A DNA stretch of 13,426 nt. It comes from Acetobacteraceae bacterium (GTDB lineage Bacteria > Pseudomonadota > Alphaproteobacteria > Acetobacterales > Acetobacteraceae). Numbering within the stretch: the stretch's first letter is position 1; every line of letters begins with the position of its first letter. A program made the position numbers and the translations under genes. This document shows positions 5,741 to 12,936 of the stretch, piece by piece. Below the pieces are notes generated by a model that was not told the origin of the DNA, did no database searches, and saw only the letters and a program-made list of their open reading frames with translations. The stretch is taken from contig CANJSR010000082.1 of the NCBI GenBank assembly GCA_947476855.1, positions 1-13,426 on the forward strand, read 5' to 3'.

Positions 5741-7612
5741 TTATCCAGCGACGGTTTCGATAAATGTTGGTGCCGGCTCATGCGCCGCGACATCGTATAC
5801 GGCGCGATATCCGCCGTCCTGTTCCGTGCCATTCACGCTGAACCCCAGGGTTTTGTAATGGTCCCGGACCATTCCGTTCCTGGCGGTCGGCACATAGACG
5901 CCGACCAGGCGGCGGGCCCCCAGGGCGCTTGCCTGGGCCACTGCCAGATCCAGCGTCACAGGCTCCACCTGGCGGCCGAGAACGCGGCAGCTCATGAGCC
6001 AGGTGTCGATCGTGACATCCCCGTCCCCGGCCAGCCGGCCGATCAGGATGGCGATCACACCGTTGTCACCGAAACGGTCGAGCAGGCGGAGTTGCAGCCC
6101 GAAGGCAAGCGGGTCATCCATCACGGCCCGCACCTCCGGCTCGGTATAACGGCGGGCGGTCAGGTTGAACTGGTTGGACTTGTTGATGAGCTGGACGATC
6201 CGCGGCACGCCGATCGGATCGAAGCGGCGCCAGACAAGCCGCATCTCCAGCCCGCGCAGATAGGCATTGAGGTCGGTGGCCGTGTCCTTCCAGGCCTCCC
6301 GCGCCTGGTTCGCCTGATACAGGCCGGTGCGCTCCCGATCCTCCCGGGTCAGGGACAGCGTGTCGAAATACCCCGCCTCGGCGATGATCGAGGCATAGAG
6401 CGCAGGGTCGTCCCCCAGTTCCGGCACCGCCACCATGGGCAGTTCGCGGCGGACCAGGTCACGCTCGAACGGGTTGTCGTCGGCGAAGACCAGGGCATCG
6501 AGGCCGATATTCAGCGCCCGCGCGATGGCGCGCAGGTTGGCGGGCTTGTCGGTCCAGTTGGCGACGAAGCAGGCAATGTCGTCGCGCCGCAACACCATGT
6601 CGGGGTGGCGCTCGAAGGGCTCCAGGGCGTTGGCTAGGTCGTTCTTGGAACAGACAGCCAGGATCACGCCCCGCCGGCTGAGTTCCTTCGCATAGGCCTG
6701 GAAGGCGGCATGCGCCTCTCCCAGCGGACTGCCCTGCCCGATCGCGATGCCCTCGATCCCGTCATCCCCGATCACCCCGCCCCAGAGCGTGTTGTCGAGG
6801 TCGAGCACCAGGCACTTGAACGATTTCCCCTGGAGGGCGGCGAGCCACCGGGCCACCAGATCGCCGAACAGCGGGGCCGCCGGCAACGCGATCTCCTGTT
6901 TCGCGCGGTGCCACAGGCCGGGGTCGTGCCAGCGGGCCACGCCGTCGCGGGCCGCCCGGGTATCGACGGCCAGGATGTCGACGCCCTCGGCATCCGCCAT
7001 GGTGCGCAGGACGGCATTCAGGCGGGTGACGAAGCGGGCGCGGGACCCGGGCAGGCGGTGTTCGTTGCAGCCCAGCAGCGGCGGATGGATCGGCAGGATG
7101 GCCTGCTGCAGAATCGGGCACCGAAACGCCGTCCGGGCCTGCCGCCAGCCGGATCGGATGCGGTCGGTGACGGCGGTCAGTTCCGCCTCGGCCGCCGCAT
7201 CGTCCATGTCTGCCCGCAGCCCGGCGGTCACATGATGGGCATCGAGGCTGAACAGGATTGCACCCGGCGCGAAGCCATGCAGGGCCGAGGCCGGATCGGC
7301 GAGTTCCTGGCGCCAGCCGCCGAACATCGGTTCGAACACCTCGATCGCGAGACCACGCCGCAGCCCCCCGATCCGGATGGCCGGCAGCAGATGGGTCGTG
7401 GTACAGGACCCCAGCACGGCTAGGCGCAGCGGCTGCGCCGGCGGTTCGACCGCCCGTCCGCGCAGCGCCGTGTCCAGGGCATTGGTCCGCACGAAATCGA
7501 GCCGCGTCCGGGCCAGGGCCGCCGCGGCGTGCCAGGCCGCAGTCGGCTCTTCGGGCAGGGCGCGCAGCGCTTCGCGCCAGTCAGGCAGGGACGGCAACCA
7601 ATGCAATTCCAT
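5741..7612 (-). CDS. FkbH-like HAD-superfamily (HAD-IIIC) enzyme
   Basis: FkbH-type proteins take a glyceryl or related three-carbon unit from 1,3-bisphosphoglycerate, dephosphorylate it and load it onto an ACP; that is the known family role, not proved here. The 623-residue product is full-length for the three-part type. It has an N-terminal SGNH-like region (about 65-260, beginning LAVLGSCTTTH), a HAD phosphatase core with DLDNTLWGGV (Asp271, Asp273), CSKND (Ser322), WTDKPANL (Lys356) and FADDNPFERD (Asp378/Asp379), and a C-terminal GNAT-like domain (about 455-605). All four HAD motifs are intact. ATG 7612 lacks a visible Shine-Dalgarno. No ketosynthase, acyltransferase or FkbG/I/J/K homologue is in the window, so the product is unknown; a surface-glycan or small-molecule modification is possible. 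Confidence 0.9.
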   Translation of the reverse strand: MELHWLPSLPDWREALRALPEEPTAAWHAAAALARTRLDFVRTNALDTALRGRAVEPPAQPLRLAVLGSCTTTHLLPAIRIGGLRRGLAIEVFEPMFGGWRQELADPASALHGFAPGAILFSLDAHHVTAGLRADMDDAAAEAELTAVTDRIRSGWRQARTAFRCPILQQAILPIHPPLLGCNEHRLPGSRARFVTRLNAVLRTMADAEGVDILAVDTRAARDGVARWHDPGLWHRAKQEIALPAAPLFGDLVARWLAALQGKSFKCLVLDLDNTLWGGVIGDDGIEGIAIGQGSPLGEAHAAFQAYAKELSRRGVILAVCSKNDLANALEPFERHPDMVLRRDDIACFVANWTDKPANLRAIARALNIGLDALVFADDNPFERDLVRRELPMVAVPELGDDPALYASIIAEAGYFDTLSLTREDRERTGLYQANQAREAWKDTATDLNAYLRGLEMRLVWRRFDPIGVPRIVQLINKSNQFNLTARRYTEPEVRAVMDDPLAFGLQLRLLDRFGDNGVIAILIGRLAGDGDVTIDTWLMSCRVLGRQVEPVTLDLAVAQASALGARRLVGVYVPTARNGMVRDHYKTLGFSVNGTEQDGGYRAVYDVAAHEPAPTFIETVAG

Positions 7613-7738
7613 GGGCCGGAATATTCTATCTATGGTTGCATTGATGTGGAACGACCTGGCACCGGTTCAAGGGGTGGTCCTGGCGGGGATCGCGCGGTTG
7701 CATCGCTCAACCGCTAGACCTAGGGGTTGGGGTCCCCG

Positions 7739-7760
7739 TTATCCACAGTATTTTGTGGAC
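7739..7760. promoter_or_regulatory. Consensus DnaA box in an inverted arrangement
   Basis: TTATCCACA at 7739-7747 is a perfect match to the strong DnaA-box sequence. Facing it, TGTGGA at 7754-7759 repeats the core TCCACA on the opposite strand, making a 6-bp inverted repeat with a six-base loop. It lies 30 bp upstream of the candidate minC -35 and within the divergent FkbH/minC control region. DnaA binding is inferred from sequence only. Confidence 0.6.
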
Positions 7761-7776
7761 CCGATTCGCTTTCCCG

Positions 7777-7805
7777 TTGACCGGCGCGACGGCACGGGGT
7801 ACCTC
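7777..7805 (+). promoter_or_regulatory. Candidate promoter of minCDE
   Basis: TTGACC (7777-7782) and TACCTC (7800-7805) are spaced by 17 bases. The predicted start site is at about 7811-7813, the position of the minC GTG, so the transcript would be leaderless. An upstream alternative is TTGCAT (7698-7703) with TAGGGG (7721-7726), also 17-bp spaced but weaker. Confidence 0.4.
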
Positions 7806-7811
7806 CGACGG

Positions 7812-8546
7812 GTGACAACCACCGAGACACGCCCCTTCATTCGCCTACGTGGACGCTCGATCATGGCGCTCGTACTGGCGCCCGAGTTGCCCTTGGCGGA
7901 CTGGCTTCTGGCCCTGGACGCCCAGATCACACGCTCCCCCAGCTTCTTCGAGGGACGGCCGGTTGTGGTCGACCTCGGCGCCCTGCCCCAGGAAAGCCAG
8001 GGCGTGGCCGAGTTCCTGCTGATGCTGGAGGCCAAGGGCATCCAGATCATCGGAACCGAGGGCGCGCATCCCGCCTGGGAAGGCGTGGAGCGTTGGGGCC
8101 GTCCACTGGCCGGCGGCGGCAAGCCGGGCAAACCCATCGAAATCCCGGATGAGCCGGCCCCCGCCAAGGCGGCCGCCCCTGCCCCGGAACCGGTGGTCCC
8201 GGACGCCCCGCCGGAAGTGGCCACGCTGGTCATCGAAACCCCGGTCCGCTCCGGCCAGTCCATCGTGTTCGAGCGGGGGGATGTCACCATCCTCGGATCG
8301 GTCGCCTCGGGCGCCGAAGTGATGGCGGGCGGCTCGGTCCATATCTATGGTGCGTTGCGCGGGCGCGCGATCGCGGGCCTCGCGGGGAATGGGAAGGCCC
8401 GGATTTTCTGCCGCAAGATGCACGCGGAGCTGGTGGCCATCGACGGCGTCTACCAGACCGCGGACGACATGCCCGCCAGCGCGATCGGCAAGCCCGCGCA
8501 GGCCTGGCTCGATGGCGACAATATGCGGATCACCACGCTCGACTGA
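7812..8546 (+). CDS. minC: Septum-site-determining protein MinC
   Basis: MinC inhibits FtsZ ring assembly away from midcell and is brought to the membrane by MinD. The 244-residue protein has the N-terminal FtsZ-inhibiting domain (about 7-95, starting PFIRLRGRSIMALVL), an Ala/Pro-rich linker (about 104-135) and the C-terminal beta-helix domain that binds MinD (about 138-244), with RSGQ (146-149) and HIYGALRGRAIAG (177-189). GTG 7812 was chosen because the conserved PFIRLRG stretch begins seven residues later; ATG 7863 would remove it, and an open frame upstream to 7377 is not MinC-like. No Shine-Dalgarno precedes GTG. It is first of three genes. Confidence 0.94.
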   Translation: MTTTETRPFIRLRGRSIMALVLAPELPLADWLLALDAQITRSPSFFEGRPVVVDLGALPQESQGVAEFLLMLEAKGIQIIGTEGAHPAWEGVERWGRPLAGGGKPGKPIEIPDEPAPAKAAAPAPEPVVPDAPPEVATLVIETPVRSGQSIVFERGDVTILGSVASGAEVMAGGSVHIYGALRGRAIAGLAGNGKARIFCRKMHAELVAIDGVYQTADDMPASAIGKPAQAWLDGDNMRITTLD

Positions 8547-8584
8547 CAGTTCACTACGACTGACGGGTCAACAGGGAGACGAAG

Positions 8585-9400
8585 ATGGCCAAGGTTCTGG
8601 TCGTGACATCCGGCAAGGGAGGCGTTGGCAAGACCACCTCCACCGCGGCGCTGGGCGCGGCCCTGGCACAGTCCGGGCAGAATGTGGTCGTCGTCGATTT
8701 CGATGTCGGCCTGCGCAACCTCGACCTGGTGATGGGCGCCGAACGCCGCGTCGTGTTCGACCTGATCAACGTCGTGCAGGGCGATGCCAAGCTCAACCAG
8801 GCGCTGATCCGCGACAAGAGGCTGGAAACCCTCTCCCTCCTGCCCGCCTCCCAGACCCGCGACAAGGACGCGCTGACCGAAGCCGGCGTCGAACGGGTGA
8901 TCGGTGAGCTGCGGGAGAAGTTCGACTGGGTCATCTGCGACAGCCCCGCCGGCATCGAACGCGGCGCCCTGCTGGCGATGCGTCATGCCGACCTCGCGGT
9001 GGTCGTGACGAACCCCGAGGTCTCCTCGGTGCGTGACTCCGACCGGATCATCGGGATGCTCGATTCGAAGACGCTGAAGGCCGAGAAGGGGGAGCGGATG
9101 GAGAAGCATCTGCTGCTGACCCGCTTCGATACCGCCCGCGCCGCCCGGGGCGAGATGCTCAAGACCGAGGACATCCTCGAAATCCTCTCCATCCCCCTGC
9201 TCGGCATCATCCCCGAGAGCGAGGAAGTCCTGAAGGCCTCCAACCTGGGTATGCCGGTCACGCTGAACGCGCCCACCAGCGCCCCCTCCCGCGCCTATTT
9301 CGACGCCGCCCGCCGCCTGAACGGGGAGGATCTGGAGGTCGTCGTACCGCTGGAGCGCAAGGGCTTCATGAGCCGGCTGTTCGGCCGGAGGGTCGCATGA
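8585..9400 (+). CDS. minD: Septum-site-determining ATPase MinD
   Basis: MinD is a membrane-binding ATPase that carries MinC and is released by MinE, giving pole-to-pole oscillation. The 271-residue protein shows the deviant Walker A GKGGVGKT (10-17, signature Lys11 and Lys16), switch [11 protein letters not shown] (38-47), switch II DSPAGIE (119-125) and a C-terminal amphipathic membrane-targeting helix ([11 protein letters not shown], 259-269). A clear GGGAGA lies five bases before ATG 8585. It follows minC after 38 bp and overlaps minE by ATGA. Confidence 0.97.
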   Translation: MAKVLVVTSGKGGVGKTTSTAALGAALAQSGQNVVVVDFDVGLRNLDLVMGAERRVVFDLINVVQGDAKLNQALIRDKRLETLSLLPASQTRDKDALTEAGVERVIGELREKFDWVICDSPAGIERGALLAMRHADLAVVVTNPEVSSVRDSDRIIGMLDSKTLKAEKGERMEKHLLLTRFDTARAARGEMLKTEDILEILSIPLLGIIPESEEVLKASNLGMPVTLNAPTSAPSRAYFDAARRLNGEDLEVVVPLERKGFMSRLFGRRVA

Positions 9401-9663
9401 GCATTTTCGGGCTGTTCCGCCGGCGCAGCACCGCCCCTGTCGCCCGCGACCGCCTGCAGGTTCTTCTGTCGCATGAGCGTGCGGTGATCGGGAAATCCGA
9501 CCTGATCGCGACCTTGCAGGAGGAAATCCTGGCCGTCATCGCCAAGCACATCAAGGTCGACCGCGACGCGGTGCAGATCAAGCTGGAGCGGGGCGACAAT
9601 TTCTCGACGTTGGAGATCGATGTCGAGGTGCCGAGCCTGGCGAAGACGAACAAGGCGGCTTGA
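9397..9663 (+). CDS. minE: Cell division topological specificity factor MinE
   Basis: MinE stimulates the MinD ATPase and restricts MinCD to the poles. The 88-residue product has the hydrophobic/basic N-terminal membrane-targeting segment [10 protein letters not shown], the MinD-contact region [11 protein letters not shown] (19-29) and the dimerisation domain with [18 protein letters not shown] followed by two beta strands. Its ATG overlaps the minD TGA (ATGA, 9397-9400) and GGAGGG lies upstream at about 9386-9391, so translation is coupled. Confidence 0.96.
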   Translation: MSIFGLFRRRSTAPVARDRLQVLLSHERAVIGKSDLIATLQEEILAVIAKHIKVDRDAVQIKLERGDNFSTLEIDVEVPSLAKTNKAA

Positions 9664-9669
9664 GAGAGA

Positions 9670-9690
9670 GGGGACCGGTTTCGGGTCCCC
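9670..9690. terminator. Candidate hairpin between minE and the convergent gene
   Basis: GGGGACC (9670-9676) pairs with GGTCCCC (9684-9690) around a seven-base loop, in the 35-bp gap between the minE stop and the stop of the opposing gene. There is no T run on either side, so it would be a non-canonical, possibly bidirectional, transcript end. Confidence 0.4.
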
Positions 9691-9698
9691 GGCCGGTC

Positions 9699-10388
9699 TC
9701 AGGGAACGCCCACAACGGGGCGCTTGCGCAGAACGCGCACGGGCGTCGCGTTGACCTGATAGCTCACCCGGATCACATCGTCGTTCATCCGCGGCGCCTC
9801 GGGCTGGCTCGATGCCAGCATGGTGGTTTCCGGCGTACCCTGGAACCAGGCCATCAGCGTGGAGGCCGTTCCGCCGACGGCCGCGTACACGGCTTCTCCA
9901 CCGCGGGAGGCCAGGCTGGCGATCGACCATTCATCGGCTTCCTCGATCGCGGTCCATGCCGCGACGATCGGGGTCGTCACCGCCTCCACCACCGCTGACC
10001 GGTCTTCCCAGGCATGGATCATGGCGGCCGAAACCGCGCCGCCCACCGCGCCGGCAGCGCAACCCATGGCGCCGATGCCATAGGCCGACATGCCGGGCAC
10101 CGCGCCCAAGGCCGCTGTCGCCACCGGCCCGGCGGGTCCAGTGATGCTCATGGCGACCACGACGCTGGCAACACCCGCGACCACGCATTCATTGACCATG
10201 CTGCGAACAAGCGAAGTCTGCGCGTTGAGGGTTCCGTTGATCCGCTCCAGCACCGTCGCCGGTTCACCGGCCGGTTGTTCGGCCCGTGCCGGTCCCGCCA
10301 GGATCATGAGGCCCACAAGGAAAAGCGCGCCGGCCCGAAGGGCGGTTCGGCTGGTGGCGGAGTCCTTCGGAAGCATATGATCCCGCAT
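9699..10388 (-). CDS. Exported Gly/Ala-rich hypothetical protein
   Basis: I do not recognise a family for this 229-residue protein. A signal peptide is clear: a hydrophobic core at about 20-31 and a likely signal-peptidase-I site GPARA|EQ after residue 36. Residues 68-123 form a long hydrophobic stretch very rich in Gly and Ala with small-residue spacing, broken by Pro-Gly around 84-99, which could form a membrane hairpin or glycine-zipper-like helices. Two cysteines (68 and 110) lie in this stretch. The C-terminal 40 residues are hydrophilic and end in a basic RVLRKRP segment. ATG 10388 has a distant GGAG; the in-frame ATG 10376 gives a more ordinary signal peptide and is an alternative. It converges on minE and is divergent from the gentisate dioxygenase gene. 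Confidence 0.75.
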   Translation of the reverse strand: MRDHMLPKDSATSRTALRAGALFLVGLMILAGPARAEQPAGEPATVLERINGTLNAQTSLVRSMVNECVVAGVASVVVAMSITGPAGPVATAALGAVPGMSAYGIGAMGCAAGAVGGAVSAAMIHAWEDRSAVVEAVTTPIVAAWTAIEEADEWSIASLASRGGEAVYAAVGGTASTLMAWFQGTPETTMLASSQPEAPRMNDDVIRVSYQVNATPVRVLRKRPVVGVP

Positions 10389-10459
10389 CGGTCGACACTG
10401 CTCCAGCCGTCAAGTGGTGTGGCAAAAATCCCACGGCCCGCGCGTTCCGTCAAGAATAA

Positions 10460-10471
10460 TGTTGTACAACA
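10460..10471. promoter_or_regulatory. 12-bp perfect palindrome, candidate operator
   Basis: TGTTGTACAACA is a perfect palindrome in an AT-rich island (about 10450-10490), in the divergent region between the exported protein and gentisate dioxygenase. It is 142 bp upstream of the dioxygenase ATG and 71 bp from the start of the other gene, so it could control either. Shape resembles sites of small dimeric repressors such as GntR- or MarR-family proteins; no regulator gene is in the window. Confidence 0.5.
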
Positions 10472-10555
10472 ATGTTTTAATTTGCAATGAACGAAAAAGC
10501 CGCGAACGCTCCGCGAGTAACCTTTGCCTCCTTGGCAGGCACCGGTTTGTCCAGA

Positions 10556-10584
10556 TTGACAGGGCAGCCCCGCTTGCCTACCCA
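10556..10584 (+). promoter_or_regulatory. Candidate promoter of the gentisate dioxygenase gene
   Basis: A perfect TTGACA (10556-10561) is followed, after 17 bases, by TACCCA (10579-10584), a weak -10 of the kind seen elsewhere in this GC-rich window. The predicted start near 10591 would leave a leader of about 23 bases containing the Shine-Dalgarno AGGGGA ahead of ATG 10614. Confidence 0.5.
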
Positions 10585-10613
10585 AACGGAGCCTGAAAAG
10601 CAGGGGACGTCCC

Positions 10614-11654
10614 ATGAACGATACCGTCACCGTATCCCAGGATCGGCAATCCTTCTACGACGACATCGCACCGCACAGCCTCGCCCCGCTATGGGAACGC
10701 CTGCATGCGATGGTTACGCGGGAGCCCGCGACCAAGGCCCTGCCCGCCCATTGGGACTACGACAACATCGTCCGGCCGCTGATCATGCGGGCCGGTGGGC
10801 TGATCACCGCCAAGGAAGCCGAACGCCGGGTGCTGATCCTGGAAAACCCCGGCTTCAAGGGCCAGACCCGCGTCACCCACTCCCTGTTCGCGGGCCTGCA
10901 ACTGATCATGCCAGGAGAGGTCGCGCCCGCCCATCGCCACGCCCAGTCCGCGCTGCGCTTCGTGGTCGAGGGACAGGGTGCCTACACCGCCGTCGAGGGC
11001 GAACGGACCATGATGGCGCCGGGGGATTTCGTCATCACCCCAAGCTGGACATGGCATGATCACGGCAACAAAACCGACCGGCCGATGGTGTGGCTCGATG
11101 GGCTCGACGTCCCCATCGTCGGTCTGCTCGACGCCAGCTTCGCCGAACAAGCCCCGTCCGACAGCCAGGAGGAGACGCGGCCGGCCGGCGACAGCATCGC
11201 GCGGTATGGCGCCAACATGGTGCCGGTGGACTGGAAGCCGGAACGGAAATCCTCGCCTCTGTTCAGCTACCCCTACTCCCGCTCGCGGGAGGCGCTGGCG
11301 ACCATGGCGCGGAATGGCGCCCCCGATGCCTGCCATGGCTACAAACTGCGCTACATCAATCCCGGCAATGGCGGCGCGCCGATGCCGACGATCGGGGCCT
11401 TCATGGCGCTGCTGCCGGCGGGCTTCGCCTCCCGGCCCTACCAGTCAACGGATGGCACGGTCTATTCGGTGGTGGAGGGTGAGGGCGAAACCGTCGTCGG
11501 CGACACCGTCATCCGCTGGAAACCACGGGATCTGTTCGTCGTGCCGGCCTGGCATCGCCATCATCACCGGGCGTCATCGGAAGCCGTGCTGTTCAGTTTC
11601 TCCGACCGCCCCGTCCAGGATGTTCTCGGCTTGTGGCGGGAGGACCGGGGCTAG
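10614..11654 (+). CDS. gtdA: Gentisate 1,2-dioxygenase
   Basis: This Fe(II) ring-cleaving enzyme opens gentisate (2,5-dihydroxybenzoate) with O2 to maleylpyruvate, a cytosolic step in degradation of salicylate, 3-hydroxybenzoate and related aromatics. The 346-residue length suits the bicupin family. The N-terminal cupin carries the metal ligands His107 and His109 (APAHRHAQSALRFVVEG) and His148 (TWHDHG); the C-terminal cupin has YSVVEGEGETVVG and AWHRHHH. A good Shine-Dalgarno AGGGGA precedes ATG 10614. The partner genes (maleylpyruvate isomerase, fumarylpyruvate hydrolase) are not in the window, so this gene stands alone here. Close relatives cleave salicylate or 1-hydroxy-2-naphthoate, so substrate needs testing. 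Its TAG shares CTAG with the stop of the opposing gene. Confidence 0.9.
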   Translation: MNDTVTVSQDRQSFYDDIAPHSLAPLWERLHAMVTREPATKALPAHWDYDNIVRPLIMRAGGLITAKEAERRVLILENPGFKGQTRVTHSLFAGLQLIMPGEVAPAHRHAQSALRFVVEGQGAYTAVEGERTMMAPGDFVITPSWTWHDHGNKTDRPMVWLDGLDVPIVGLLDASFAEQAPSDSQEETRPAGDSIARYGANMVPVDWKPERKSSPLFSYPYSRSREALATMARNGAPDACHGYKLRYINPGNGGAPMPTIGAFMALLPAGFASRPYQSTDGTVYSVVEGEGETVVGDTVIRWKPRDLFVVPAWHRHHHRASSEAVLFSFSDRPVQDVLGLWREDRG

Positions 11655-12220
11655 AACCGGTCCCCACCCTCTGGGATCGGGACCTCGAACGCGTTCACCA
11701 CGCCGCAGAGGAACGTGTAGAACTGGGCCGAAGTGGTCAGCTCCACCAGCCAGCGGTCGCCGTAGCGTGTCCGCAACGCCTCGAACCGCGCCGGAGAAAC
11801 CTGTTCGGTCGCGGCCAGTTCGCGGGCGTAGTCGATGACCTCCCGTTCCACTTCTGGCAGGGAAGCGGTGTCGCCCTGGGCGCGGATCACGTCGATCGCT
11901 TCCTCCCGCACGCCAACGCGGCGGGCATAGGCGACCTGGGCGGCCCAGACATAGCCCATCCGCCGTTTCCGCACCGTGGCCATGATCGCGAGCGCCCGCA
12001 AAGGCGCCTCGACGGTGGTGTGGACGCGCATGTCCTCCACCACGTCCAGCACCTGGTTGGCCAGGACGGGGCTGTGCAGCAGCATGCCGAAGGGGCCGCC
12101 GATCGCGCCGAAGAAGGCCTGCACCCGGTCGGCGATGGCGTGGTGTTCCGCCGCCATGTCCGGCTTGCCGCGGACGGGGGGGATGCGTGGCGATGGGGTC
12201 ATCGGATGTCTCTTTGTCAT
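11651..12220 (-). CDS. Carboxymuconolactone decarboxylase (CMD/AhpD-like) family protein
   Basis: A 189-residue all-helical protein of the CMD fold. The recognisable core is about 50-110, LLHSPVLANQVLDVVEDM then RALAIMATVRKRRMGYVWAAQVAYARRVGV, where AhpD-type members have a CxxC pair. Here that position reads VWAAQVAYA with no cysteine (the only Cys is 172), so thiol-peroxidase activity is unlikely; a decarboxylase-like or other role is open. ATG 12220 is favoured over ATG 12202 because it overlaps the stop of the upstream HAD gene as ATGA. It is the last gene of the otsB-HAD-CMD run. Adjacent gentisate dioxygenase on the other strand may be coincidental. Confidence 0.85.
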   Translation of the reverse strand: MTKRHPMTPSPRIPPVRGKPDMAAEHHAIADRVQAFFGAIGGPFGMLLHSPVLANQVLDVVEDMRVHTTVEAPLRALAIMATVRKRRMGYVWAAQVAYARRVGVREEAIDVIRAQGDTASLPEVEREVIDYARELAATEQVSPARFEALRTRYGDRWLVELTTSAQFYTFLCGVVNAFEVPIPEGGDRF

Positions 12221-12933
12221 GCCGCCTGGCGATGCGCCTCGGCGAGTTCTTCCAGCGTGCGAAACCGGAAATCCCAGCGCACGCCCGCGGGCGGTTCGGC
12301 GGTCGCGCCCCAGCCCGTCTTGTCATGCCGCCGGTCAATCCAGGCCGATGCCAGCCCGATCGCATTGGCCGGTGCGTGGTCGTGGAACAGGCTCTGCGCC
12401 ACATGCAGCACGCGGGCGGGCGCGGCGCCCTGTTCGGCCAGGCGGTCGAGCAGATAGCGGAAATTGCGCGGGTCCGGCTTGTAGGAGCCGATATCCTGCG
12501 CGGTGTACACCGCATCGAAGGCAACCCCCAGCCGAGGCAGCGACCCCGCGAAGCTGGCATGGTCGACATTGGACAGGACGATCAGCCGGAAATGCTGCTT
12601 CAGATAGGCCAGCGCGCCGGCCGTATCCGGGAAGGCGGGCCAGTCCGGCACCGACGCCCCGAACCGCCGGTCCGCCGCCGCATCCGGCGCAACGCCCCAC
12701 AGGCGGGCCAACCGGGCATGCACGGCGGTCAGGACGTCGGAGTAGGCCATGGCGGGGGTCTCGGCCTGCTGCGCCACTTCCTCCCGCGCGAAGATCGCCA
12801 GCACCGTGTCCCGGTCCGCGTCGATCCCTGCTTGCGCGACCAGCGGCCGGAGCGCGCTGGCGATCCCGCTCTCCCAGTCGATCAGCGTGCCGTAGCAGTC
12901 GAAGGTCAGGACGTCGAAATCACGCAAGCCCAT
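12217..12933 (-). CDS. HAD-superfamily hydrolase, haloacid dehalogenase type II-like
   Basis: A 238-residue HAD hydrolase resembling L-2-haloacid dehalogenases. Motif I is TFDCYGTLIDW with nucleophile Asp12, motif II is VLSNVD (Ser121), motif III Lys152 in GSYKPDPRNF, and motif IV contains Asp185 in AQSLFHDH. True dehalogenases of this class have an SSNxxD pattern at motif IV; here SLFHD replaces it, losing the Asn. The dehalogenase name is therefore tentative and a phosphatase or other substrate is possible. ATG 12933 follows the otsB stop after three bases, with GAGGA as Shine-Dalgarno inside the end of otsB. It overlaps the next gene by ATGA. Confidence 0.88.
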   Translation of the reverse strand: MGLRDFDVLTFDCYGTLIDWESGIASALRPLVAQAGIDADRDTVLAIFAREEVAQQAETPAMAYSDVLTAVHARLARLWGVAPDAAADRRFGASVPDWPAFPDTAGALAYLKQHFRLIVLSNVDHASFAGSLPRLGVAFDAVYTAQDIGSYKPDPRNFRYLLDRLAEQGAAPARVLHVAQSLFHDHAPANAIGLASAWIDRRHDKTGWGATAEPPAGVRWDFRFRTLEELAEAHRQAA

Positions 12934-12936
12934 GGA

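Noticed and set aside
5741..5749. TTATCCAGC as a DnaA box
   Set aside because: Only seven of nine bases match and it lies inside the FkbH coding end.
7377..7811. Upstream in-frame extension of minC
   Set aside because: It overlaps the FkbH gene and the divergent control region, and MinC homology begins only after 7812.
10487..11059. 190-residue ORF overlapping the start of gentisate dioxygenase
   Set aside because: Out of frame with a well-supported bicupin gene and low-complexity, a GC-driven shadow.
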